Shown here one piece after another: positions 1 through 5,371 of a stretch of 12,796 bases of DNA. Position 1 is the stretch's first letter, and the number at the start of each line of letters is the position of its first letter. The position numbers and the translations under genes were made by a program. The notes beneath the pieces were generated by a model. The model was not told where the DNA came from and ran no database searches. It saw only the letters and a list, made by a program, of their open reading frames with translations. The DNA lies in NCBI GenBank assembly GCA_964577825.1, contig CAZOBJ010000092.1, positions 1 through 12,796 of the forward strand. Direction: 5' to 3'. This stretch comes from CAZOBJ01 sp964577825 (GTDB lineage Bacteria > Planctomycetota > SZUA-567 > JAFGNG01).

Positions 1-80
1 ACAGCATGGAAGACGAGCTGCGCGCCGAGCTCACCTGGCTGCGCGAGCTCGCCGCCCGCGAGCCGAGCGGGGCGCTGTAG
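1..80 (+). CDS. C-terminal tail of an unidentified upstream gene (partial)
   Basis: The frame beginning at base 3 is open to a TAG at 78-80 and has almost only G or C at third codon positions, which matches real genes elsewhere in the window. The last residues are charged and helical in character (Glu, Leu, Arg and Ala rich) and end in PSGAL. An ATG at 6-8 is in frame, but no upstream sequence is available to judge it, so this is most likely the end of a longer gene cut by the window edge. No family can be assigned from so short a tail. Confidence 0.5.
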   Translation, partial: SMEDELRAELTWLRELAAREPSGAL

Positions 81-97
81 AGGGCGCGAAGCTCTCC

Positions 98-382
98 CTG
101 CGTACGTGCTCAGCCCGAAAGGAACCGGAGAGGCGGCGCAAGATCGGCGAGACGCTCGTTCACTTCCTGGCGAAGCTGATTCTGGAGAAGTCCTACGGAT
201 CGGTTACAATACGCTTCGAGCATGGCAAGGTGACGCACGTCGAGACGGAAACTAAGCGGATGTGGCAGTACAAGGATCTGCCGCACCAGATGTCAGACAT
301 CCCTGGTACACTTATCGGAGTTCAGGTGTCCAGCATGGCTGGCTCAGAGGAACATGGCCAACAGGTCAGAGGGAAGAAATGA
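98..382 (+). CDS. DUF2292 (YezD-like) small protein, start unresolved, possibly a 5'-damaged remnant
   Basis: The frame containing bases 140-382 encodes 80 residues. It includes a stretch with YGSVTIRFEHGKV followed by a Glu/Thr-rich segment ending ETETKRM, which fits the DUF2292 (YezD-type) pattern of an amphipathic helix, YGSV.I, DGKV.QIE and T.K. The function of that family is not established; it is often found near sulfur metabolism genes. No ATG, GTG or TTG lies in this frame between base 2 and base 140. A CTG at 98 is used here as a placeholder start, and internal starts at 230 (GTG) or 260 (ATG) would destroy the domain. The 5' end may therefore be truncated or frameshifted, or the gene may use a rare start. 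The TGA at 380-382 overlaps the ATG at 379-381 of the DUF4062 gene, suggesting translational coupling. The family match is by eye. Confidence 0.5.
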   Translation: MRTCSARKEPERRRKIGETLVHFLAKLILEKSYGSVTIRFEHGKVTHVETETKRMWQYKDLPHQMSDIPGTLIGVQVSSMAGSEEHGQQVRGKK

Positions 383-1230
383 GCTATCGCGCAACGGCAA
401 TCAAAGTCATGATTGCTTCGCCAAGTGATGTGCCCCAAGAGCGGCAGCTGATTCGTGATGTCATCCAGGAATGGAACGCCATTAACTCGGAGAGCACGAA
501 CCTTGTCCTCATGCCGATCGGATGGGAGACACATTCCTCGCCTGCCATGGGCGCGCCAGCACAGGACATCGTCAACAAACAGGTGCTCGAAGGTTGCGAC
601 CTGCTGGTTGCTTCTTTCTGGACACGAATAGGCAGCCCAACGGGCGAAGCTCCGAGCGGCACGGTTGAGGAAATTCGAAAGCACCTTGATGCTGGCAGAC
701 CGGCGATGGTCTATTTCTCCTCAGCGCCTGTTCGCCCCGACAGTATCGATGAAGCACAGTATGCCGCCCTGAAGGAGTTCCGAGAGGAGTGTCGCAAGCA
801 GGGCCTCGTCGAAACGTACGATTCGTTGTCCGAATTCAGGGAAAAGTTCAGCCGCCAGCTCGCCCAGACAATCATCCGAAGGTTCTCCCAGAAGGAAGCC
901 CAGGAAGGTTCGGTGCCCGGGGAGCCTCCGCAAAGACCTGATATGCCCGATCTCTCAGACGCAGCAAAAGAGCTTCTGATGGCCGCCTCAGAGGATCGTA
1001 ACGGCACGTTGATGAAGGTTCGCACTTTCGGCGGCCTCATAGTCCAAGCAAATCGGAGAGAGTTCGGCGAGAAGCGTAACCCGCGGTCGGAGACGCTCAT
1101 GGAAGGGGCAGTCAAAGAGCTCTGCGAACTCGGGCTACTTGAGCCGCGCGGACAGAAAGGTGAGGTATTCGGAGTGACACAAGAAGGATATACAGTCGCG
1201 GATCGCCTCCGCAAAGAAGCGGGATCCTAG
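379..1230 (+). CDS. DUF4062-domain protein with C-terminal winged-helix-like region
   Basis: This is a protein of 283 residues. The N-terminal ~170 residues match the DUF4062 pattern: a first beta strand running into ASPSDVPQER (13-22), a hydrophobic strand ending CDLLVASFWTRIGSPTG (73-89), then SGTVEEI and an alpha/beta remainder. DUF4062 is usually described as a TIR/SLOG-like Rossmannoid module found in signalling and defence proteins; its activity is unknown. After a Pro-rich linker (about 175-195), the last ~85 residues look like a winged helix (SETLMEGAVKELCELGLLEP, then a short hairpin and a terminal helix). ATG 379 is preferred over an upstream in-frame GTG at 262 because a GAGGG-type ribosome binding site precedes it and the upstream frame encodes the DUF2292-like peptide. 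Codon use is less GC-biased than in the minus-strand genes to the right, consistent with transfer. A defence role is inference. Confidence 0.8.
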   Translation: MSYRATAIKVMIASPSDVPQERQLIRDVIQEWNAINSESTNLVLMPIGWETHSSPAMGAPAQDIVNKQVLEGCDLLVASFWTRIGSPTGEAPSGTVEEIRKHLDAGRPAMVYFSSAPVRPDSIDEAQYAALKEFREECRKQGLVETYDSLSEFREKFSRQLAQTIIRRFSQKEAQEGSVPGEPPQRPDMPDLSDAAKELLMAASEDRNGTLMKVRTFGGLIVQANRREFGEKRNPRSETLMEGAVKELCELGLLEPRGQKGEVFGVTQEGYTVADRLRKEAGS

Positions 1231-1247
1231 CAGACCTGAAGATGAAA

Positions 1248-1410
1248 CGGCGTTGACGACTCGAGCCTGACGGGCAAGCCGCCAGGCGTCGAGCGCTCAA
1301 GCCCGGTGTCTTGGAGAGACAACCTCTCCGAGGCACCGGGCTCTTTGCTTTGGCGAGGACGAGAGGATGGAGACCTTCGCAACCGACATTGAGAAACTCA
1401 ACTTCCTGCC
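1248..1410 (+). repeat. Direct repeat copy A (leader RNA plus 5' end of a gene)
   Basis: This stretch aligns along its whole length with 2755-2937 in the same orientation at roughly 85% identity by eye. The only large gap is 20 bp that is extra in copy B. It contains stem-loop I (1260-1269 with 1283-1293), the terminator-like hairpin (1301-1341), a GAGGA ribosome binding site and the first 15 codons of a reading frame starting at 1367. The two copies flank the Fic gene. Homology stops at the same codon in both copies (about 1410 and 2937), which marks a junction. Confidence 0.85.
1301..1350 (+). terminator. Terminator-like hairpin in repeat A, between converging genes
   Basis: Arms GCCCGGTGTC (1301-1310) and GGCACCGGGC (1332-1341) pair over 10 bp with one G-U pair. 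An inner GGAGAG/CTCTCC helix is capped by a short A-rich loop, and a moderately T-rich tail (CTCTTTGCTTT) follows. It lies about 70 bp after the DUF4062 stop and beyond the Fic stop on the opposite strand, so it could end transcription of both converging genes. In its original context it probably belonged to the leader of the gene starting at 1367. Confidence 0.6.
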
Positions 1411-1441
1411 ACGGAGCGAGAAAGGCTCATCGTCCCGTTAG
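1367..1441 (+). pseudogene. 5' fragment of an unidentified gene, copy A
   Basis: An ATG with a good upstream purine-rich site (GAGGACGAGAGG) opens a 24-codon frame beginning METFATDIEKLNFLP, which is the same as copy B at 2894 apart from N versus D. Within these codons three of the four base differences between copies are synonymous third-position changes (GAG/GAA, ATT/ATC, AAA/AAG), as expected for sequence that was once under coding constraint. After codon 15 similarity to copy B ends and the frame runs into the antisense 3' end of the Fic gene. It reads as a truncated gene start. The parent gene is not recognised. Confidence 0.5.
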
Positions 1442-2599
1442 TATTTCCGTGTCTTCGGCGAGGACTTTCAGGTAGTTGCGGTAGCTGTAGACTCGGTCGC
1501 GCTGCTTTCCCGTGATCTCGTCGAGGACCTTAGCCTGGCAAAGCGCTCGAATGGCCTTGCCGGCGGTAGGCTTGCTGGTCTTCAGCAGCTTCATCGCCTT
1601 GGTCAGGGTGATGATCGGGTGGTCCGGCAGGGCATCGAACAGACGGATGGCCGTGACCGTGGCTGCGGAATGATTGAGCACCGTCCGGCGATCAGCGCCC
1701 ACCCGTGCGAACAATCTCTTGGCGCTGTCCACGCCGTCCTTGGCCGCCTCGCGGACGCACTCGAGGAAGAAGGCCGTCCACCCCTCCCAGTCGCCATCGG
1801 TGCGCACCGTCGAGAGGCGGCGGTAGTACTCCTGACGGTGACGCTTGAACGCGAGGCTCAGGTAGAGCAACGGAGATGAGAGCAGACCCCAGCGCTCGAC
1901 CAGGAGCGCGATCAGCAGCCGACCGATACGCCCGTTGCCGTCGAGAAAGGGATGGATGGTCTCGAACTGCACATGCGCCAGGCCGGCGCGAACAAGCGGG
2001 GGAAGATCGCTTTCCTCGTGGAGCCAGCGCTCCAATGCCGAAAGTGCGTCCCCCACGGCCTCATGGGGCGGAGGCACGAAGATGGCGTTGCCGGGCCGGG
2101 TCCCGCCGATCCAGTTCTGCGACGTGCGGATGACGCCGGGCCGCCGGTCGGCGCCTCGCGCGCCGTGAAGAAGGCGCTTGTGCGCTTCGCACAGGAGGCG
2201 CACGCTCAGCGGCAGTCCGCGCGGCTTCGAGATCTGGGAACGCGCGAAGCGAAGAGCGTCAACGTAGTTGCAGACTTCTTCCACGTCGGCAGGCCGGTCC
2301 GAGGTGCGAGTCGCCTCGTAGGCCAGAACATCTTCCAGCGTGGCCTGCGTGCCCTCGATTTGCGACGAGATGACGGCCTCTTTTCGCACGAACCCGTAGA
2401 GGAACCAGTTGGCGCTCGGCACCATGTCCGCGGCGACCGCCAGTCGGCCGAGAGCCGCCGTCGCCTCGGAGTGCAGTCGCGCCAGGTCGCCCTCGATGGC
2501 GAGGGGCGGTCCTTCCGGGGGAAGGGGATTCGGTATGAAGGCGCGGACATCTTCGCCCGCGACGGTCGTCGTTCGGTAGGTTCCGGTCACTCGTGCCAT
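1427..2599 (-). CDS. Fic-family protein (class II), probable AMP transferase/deAMPylase with C-terminal winged helix
   Basis: This is a 390-residue Fic protein. It has a Fic_N-type N-terminal region, the inhibitory-helix motif SSQIEG (78-83, form [S/T]xxxE[G/N]) before the catalytic core (class II arrangement), the flap segment NAIFVPPP (171-178), and an intact active-site motif HPFLDGNGRIGR (216-227). About residues 315-376 look like a winged helix. Fic enzymes usually transfer AMP to a hydroxyl side chain, and the inhibitory Glu restrains this or supports removal; the target here is unknown. ATG 2599 is preferred to a TTG at 2626; a GGAGG site precedes it by 11 bases, slightly long. The gene lies alone on the minus strand between two direct repeats, like a cassette. 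Its own promoter lies at 2644-2671 inside an inverted repeat, so the C-terminal domain may act as an autorepressor (inference). Confidence 0.92.
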   Translation of the reverse strand: MARVTGTYRTTTVAGEDVRAFIPNPLPPEGPPLAIEGDLARLHSEATAALGRLAVAADMVPSANWFLYGFVRKEAVISSQIEGTQATLEDVLAYEATRTSDRPADVEEVCNYVDALRFARSQISKPRGLPLSVRLLCEAHKRLLHGARGADRRPGVIRTSQNWIGGTRPGNAIFVPPPHEAVGDALSALERWLHEESDLPPLVRAGLAHVQFETIHPFLDGNGRIGRLLIALLVERWGLLSSPLLYLSLAFKRHRQEYYRRLSTVRTDGDWEGWTAFFLECVREAAKDGVDSAKRLFARVGADRRTVLNHSAATVTAIRLFDALPDHPIITLTKAMKLLKTSKPTAGKAIRALCQAKVLDEITGKQRDRVYSYRNYLKVLAEDTEILTGR

Positions 2600-2632
2600 G
2601 GCAAGACAAGCCTCCTTTCCCAGCAAGACGCG

Positions 2633-2685
2633 CTGGTAAAGACATCTTACCTAACGCCGCCGCTAAGTCAAGCGTGCTTTACCAG
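2633..2685. promoter_or_regulatory. Inverted repeat framing the Fic promoter (putative operator)
   Basis: CTGGTAAAG at 2633-2641 and CTTTACCAG at 2677-2685 are a perfect 9-bp inverted repeat. One arm lies just upstream of the -35 box and the other lies across the predicted transcription start. A further GGTAAG-like copy on the minus strand (2651-2646) overlaps the -10 box. A repressor bound to these sites would block the promoter. The Fic protein's own winged-helix end is the obvious candidate, but this is inference. Confidence 0.55.
2644..2671 (-). promoter_or_regulatory. Sigma70-type promoter of the Fic gene
   Basis: On the minus strand, TTGACT (2671-2666) and TAAGAT (2649-2644) are separated by 16 bp. 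They match the -35 and -10 consensus at 5 of 6 and 4 of 6 positions. Transcription would start near 2637, leaving a leader of about 38 nt that contains the GGAGG site before ATG 2599. Confidence 0.7.
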
Positions 2686-2754
2686 TGGAGGAGCAAGGCG
2701 GAACGTCCATGCCCCCGGCTTGTGCTGAGGGCGAGCAGACAGAGTACCGACGTA

Positions 2755-2937
2755 CGGCGCTGACGACTCAGGCCTGACGTCCGCCGGCCGACAGGCCGGG
2801 GCGAGCCGCCAGGCGTTGAAGGATCAAGCCCGGCGTCTTGGAGAGGCAACTCTCCGGGGCATCGGGCTTTTTGTTTTCGCGAGGACGAGACGGATGGAAA
2901 CCTTCGCAACCGACATCGAGAAGCTCGACTTCCTGCC
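2755..2937 (+). repeat. Direct repeat copy B (leader RNA plus 5' end of a gene)
   Basis: This is the second copy of the element at 1248-1410. Stem-loop I (2767-2776 with 2810-2820) is longer here: a 20-bp insertion carries a perfect extra hairpin, CCGGCC-GACA-GGCCGG (2784-2799). In the outer stem a G-C pair of copy A is replaced by A-T, which keeps pairing. The terminator hairpin and gene start follow as in copy A. It lies between the Fic promoter and the 3' end of the J-domain gene. Confidence 0.85.
2828..2877 (+). terminator. Rho-independent terminator-like hairpin in repeat B
   Basis: Arms GCCCGGCGTC (2828-2837) and GGCATCGGGC (2858-2867) enclose an inner GAGAG-GCAA-CTCTC hairpin with a GNRA-type loop and are followed by TTTTTGTTTT. 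This is a strong intrinsic terminator in + orientation, placed 17 bases ahead of the ATG at 2894. No intact + strand gene precedes it, so it is best read as the expression platform of a former leader. Read in reverse it may also help end the J-domain transcript, although that side lacks a clear T run. Confidence 0.7.
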
Positions 2938-3082
2938 GGAAGCCGACGCGGCCCCGGTCCTGGCAGGCGCCCCTACTCGTCGTCCATGGAGCTACGCATG
3001 TAGTTCTCGCGCCACCAGGAGAAGTACCCCCATTCGTTCGCGCGGAACCGGCCCACCTGCTGCTCGTCTTCCGGGGCGTTGA
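2894..3082 (+). pseudogene. 5' fragment of an unidentified gene, copy B
   Basis: This frame opens with METFATDIEKLDFLP, preceded by GAGGACGAGACGG. It continues with GC-rich third positions to about 2972 and then runs on in non-coding-looking codons, antisense to the 3' end of the J-domain gene, to a TGA at 3080-3082. The genuine coding remnant is probably only the first ~26 codons. As in copy A, a full gene is missing, so rearrangement or insertion seems to have removed the rest. Confidence 0.45.
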
Positions 3083-3323
3083 GCTCGTTCGTAGGCGACG
3101 GCCTGCCCATGAGCACCTCGTACGCGGCGAACAGGTTCTGGAACCTGCGCTCCGCCTCAGGGTCGCCCGGATGCCGGTCCGGATGGCAGGCCATGGCCTG
3201 CATCCAGTAAGCCTTCTTGATGGCCGCGGTGTCCGCGCCGGCCGGCACGTCCAGGATCCTGTGCGCGCGCTGTTCGAGATCGAGCCGCCGCTGCGCCTCC
3301 TCCTGGAATTCGTCGTCGCGCAC
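2973..3323 (-). CDS. Short J-domain (DnaJ-like) protein
   Basis: This is a 116-residue protein with a single J domain. Helix I is LEQRAHRILDVPAG (16-29), helix II AAIKKAYWMQAMACHPDRHPGD carries the diagnostic HPD at 47-49, and helix III ends FAAYEVLMGR (65-74). The C-terminal ~40 residues are acidic and aromatic (WGYFSWWRENY), with no Gly/Phe or zinc-finger region. It is therefore a J-only cochaperone, expected to stimulate an Hsp70 ATPase or to bring it to a client. GTG 3323 is chosen because GAGGA lies 7 bases upstream; an in-frame ATG at 3383 would add 20 residues but has a poorly spaced site and less GC-biased codons. It lies 253 bp beyond the MBL-fold gene on the same strand and may have its own promoter. 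Confidence 0.85.
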   Translation of the reverse strand: MRDDEFQEEAQRRLDLEQRAHRILDVPAGADTAAIKKAYWMQAMACHPDRHPGDPEAERRFQNLFAAYEVLMGRPSPTNELNAPEDEQQVGRFRANEWGYFSWWRENYMRSSMDDE

Positions 3324-3464
3324 GTCATGGTCCTCAGACAACCGCTCTTCGCATCGATCTACGCCCGGCCGGGCCGGGAGCATGCCTCACGTCGGCCGCG
3401 CGCGAAACAGCGTACCCGCACAGCGGCGATCGGCACGCAGTCCGCTTCTCTCGCGCCAGTCCCC

Positions 3465-3493
3465 AGTATAGCGCATGCGGACCCCGGCTTCCA
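3465..3493 (-). promoter_or_regulatory. Possible promoter of the J-domain gene
   Basis: On the minus strand a TATACT -10 box (3470-3465) lies 17 bp after TGGAAG (3493-3488), a weak -35 match. The surrounding 3384-3576 interval has no convincing gene. The arrangement resembles the better-supported promoter at 11685-11713 (TGGACG, 17 bp, TATACT). Confidence 0.35.
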
Positions 3494-3576
3494 GGTCCGG
3501 CGCGTACACGCAACACTCGATGGGGCATCCGTCGTTAAGAGACCAAGCCGCCATCGAGCCAAACAAGTCCCCGCGG

Positions 3577-4212
3577 CTACAACTCAAAGGCGCGGCCCAC
3601 GCCCCCGGGCACGCAGGTGTTCGGATACATGCGGCACAGTTCCTCCGCGTGCTGGGTGCAGTGCGCCGCGCACACGAGCTCCAGGCCCCGGACCCGCTCG
3701 AACTCGCGGAATCCGTGCAGCCCCCCCAGCAGCGCGCGCACCCGGCCCAAGCGCGCGGCCGCCTCCAGGATCGCGGCCACGCCGGGGTGCGCGCATCCGG
3801 TGAGCACCACCACGCCGCGCGGGCTTTCGATCAGCAACGCCTGTTCGCCGCCAGGCAGCTCGCCCGTGGAATGCAGCGGCCCCCACAGCGACTGAGCCTC
3901 GCGCACCGGCCTGACCTCGGCGCCGGACGGCACCTCGCGCCAGGACGCGGGCGCGTACACGGGAACCGGGCACACGGCCAGGAAGTCCGGCAGCCCGCCC
4001 GCGTGGTCCCAGTGGGCATGGGAGAGGAACACGGCCTCCACCTGCCCCGGATCGATGCCCAGCCCGCGAAGGTTCTCGAGCAGCACCGCGCCGTGCGCCC
4101 CGGTGTCAAAGAGCAGGGTGCGGCCCTCGAGCTCCACGAGCGCGGCAAAGCTCCAGTCCGCCTGGAGCCCAGGCACCCACAGCGCATTATCACATACGAT
4201 CGTGATCCGCAC
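3577..4212 (-). CDS. MBL-fold metallohydrolase
   Basis: This is a 211-residue metallo-beta-lactamase-fold protein with the metal-binding set complete: FDTGAH (35-40), SHAHWDHAGG (64-73; His65, His67, Asp69, His70), TGCAHPG (138-144; His142) and GGLHGF (163-168). The last two motifs and the HCT near residue 184 are typical of the subgroup annotated as 7,8-dihydropterin-6-methyl-4-(beta-D-ribofuranosyl)aminobenzene 5'-phosphate synthase-like. The real substrate of most members is unknown. The start is GTG 4212 with AGGA nine bases upstream. It is the fourth gene of a minus-strand run with NifX-like and DUF5320 proteins, a context known in anaerobes, and it begins 116 bp after the small Cys protein. 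Cytoplasmic: no signal peptide is seen. Confidence 0.88.
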   Translation of the reverse strand: MRITIVCDNALWVPGLQADWSFAALVELEGRTLLFDTGAHGAVLLENLRGLGIDPGQVEAVFLSHAHWDHAGGLPDFLAVCPVPVYAPASWREVPSGAEVRPVREAQSLWGPLHSTGELPGGEQALLIESPRGVVVLTGCAHPGVAAILEAAARLGRVRALLGGLHGFREFERVRGLELVCAAHCTQHAEELCRMYPNTCVPGGVGRAFEL

Positions 4213-4328
4213 CGGATTTCGTCCTGGACGAGACCCTCAGCTCGCAATCACGCCCAACCCGGACAAGCCGCGGCGCCGCGCCCTGCGCAGAGCGCCTCCA
4301 GTCGACGCGCACCATGAGGGCCACGGGG

Positions 4329-4652
4329 TCAAGTCTCGTCGTGCGTATCGTTGTCGACCCGCGCCTCGGCCGCTTGCTCGCGACTCGGGCCGCCCGCGAA
4401 CAGGTCTTGATGCTCCTCGATCGTCCGGGCGACCACGCGCGAACACTCGCCCGTGCCCTTGCACGTAAGGGAGCGCACGTACGCCGGGTCCACCTGGGCC
4501 AGCGGCCGGCCGACCAGGTAGTCGCGCAGGCGATCCTCCAGGCGCTTGCAGTCGGGCAGGCCGCGGGTGATCCGGAACTCCCGGAACGCCAGCGCGCCGC
4601 GCTCGTCGCTGAGCACGAACCGCACCCGGTTCGCGCACTCGTCCTGCTGCAT
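4329..4652 (-). CDS. Small Cys-containing protein of unknown function (possible metal or Fe-S binding)
   Basis: This is a 107-residue protein starting at ATG 4652, preceded by GGGAGAG about 7 bases upstream. An in-frame ATG at 4754 would add a low-complexity extension and is rejected. Cysteines lie at 6, 35, 64 and 70 (DEC, PDC, TCKGTGEC). The middle part (LPDCKRLEDRLRDYLVGRPL followed by VDPAYV) recalls the N-terminal part of NifU/IscU-type scaffolds and TSCPD proteins, where a Cys starts a helix leading to a LxGxxL turn. The later Cys spacing is not that of IscU, so homology is unproven. A hydrophilic tail ends the protein. Its position between DUF5320/NifX-like and MBL-fold genes suggests a shared metal-cofactor or redox role. 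Confidence 0.72.
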   Translation of the reverse strand: MQQDECANRVRFVLSDERGALAFREFRITRGLPDCKRLEDRLRDYLVGRPLAQVDPAYVRSLTCKGTGECSRVVARTIEEHQDLFAGGPSREQAAEARVDNDTHDET

Positions 4653-4820
4653 GTCGCTCTCCCGTGCACTTGCGGGGGCCCGAACGTGCGCCGCCCATTT
4701 CCTCCGGCCGCCTGCGCCACCGCGCCCGAGGGAGGCGCTGCCGAACCGAACCATCGGGCCTCCGCCCCAGGGACGGCCGCGCTGACAGCCGCCCTTGTTC
4801 CTGTCTCCTCAAGATAGAAG

Positions 4821-4858
4821 GGCGGCCGGGCGCATGGGTTTGCCACCACCCGGCCGCC
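4821..4858 (-). other. Strong intercistronic hairpin
   Basis: GGCGGCCGGG (4821-4830) and CCCGGCCGCC (4849-4858) form a perfect 10-bp stem with an 18-nt loop, starting 18 bases after the DUF5320 stop codon. No T run follows on the minus strand. It is therefore more likely an mRNA 3'-end stabiliser or a partial terminator that sets the relative level of the downstream genes than a full terminator. Confidence 0.55.
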
Positions 4859-4876
4859 TGACTGCTGCGGACCGGC

Positions 4877-5290
4877 TCAGGCAGAGGACTCCTTTTCCAA
4901 CTCGTCCAGGCGCGCCTGCACGTCCTTGAGCGCGCTCTGCAGGTACTCGGCCTGGCCCTTCAGGGCCTGGGTCTCCTGCGCGCGGCTCGGCGCCGCGTAC
5001 GAGGACGCGTACGCACCGCCCGCAGCGTACGCGGGCGCTGCGCCCCAGCCGCCGGGCCCGTAGGCCGGCAGGCCCATGCGCGCGCGCTGCCAGCCCGGAA
5101 GGCCGGTGGCATGGTACCAATTGCGCCAGCCGCGGCCTCCACCACGGAAGCCCCGGCCGAATCCACCGCCGAAGCCGCCGCCCGGGACCGGGTTCGCGTA
5201 TCCGGGCACGCCGTACCCGGCGCAGTACCCGGCCGCACGTCCAGTCATGGGGCCCATGCCCCCCGGTCCGGTTCCGTCACCACCAGGCAT
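4877..5290 (-). CDS. DUF5320 family Gly/Met-rich protein
   Basis: This is a 137-residue protein opening with MPGGDGTGPGGMGPMTGRA and a following GYCAGY, the hallmark of DUF5320 proteins. A Gly/Arg/Pro/Tyr-rich low-complexity middle follows (about 35-100). A C-terminal helix with heptad-like Leu and Ala spacing (about 105-135, QALKGQAEYLQSALKDVQAR) probably forms a coiled coil and oligomerises the protein. The biochemical role of the family is unknown, but it recurs beside NifX/NifB-like Fe-Mo cofactor-binding proteins. AAGGAG lies 7 bases before ATG 5290. It follows the NifX-like gene by 81 bp on the same strand. Confidence 0.85.
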   Translation of the reverse strand: MPGGDGTGPGGMGPMTGRAAGYCAGYGVPGYANPVPGGGFGGGFGRGFRGGGRGWRNWYHATGLPGWQRARMGLPAYGPGGWGAAPAYAAGGAYASSYAAPSRAQETQALKGQAEYLQSALKDVQARLDELEKESSA

Positions 5291-5371
5291 TGTCTTCTCC
5301 TTTCCTGCTTCGGGTCACGTCCGATTCGCTCCGTGGGCAGAGCGCTGTGTGCGCGCCGCCCGTGGCTCCAG

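Noticed and set aside
2816..2893. Upstream extension of the METFATDIEKLDFLP frame from a TTG at 2816
   Set aside because: It would translate through the terminator hairpin; copy A has its own ATG and ribosome binding site at the matching position, so the frame starts at 2894.
3387..3587. 66-codon minus-strand frame between the MBL-fold and J-domain genes
   Set aside because: It overlaps the MBL-fold gene end, has mixed codon use and no clear ribosome binding site or family; the interval is more simply a leader with a possible promoter for the J-domain gene. Not fully excluded.
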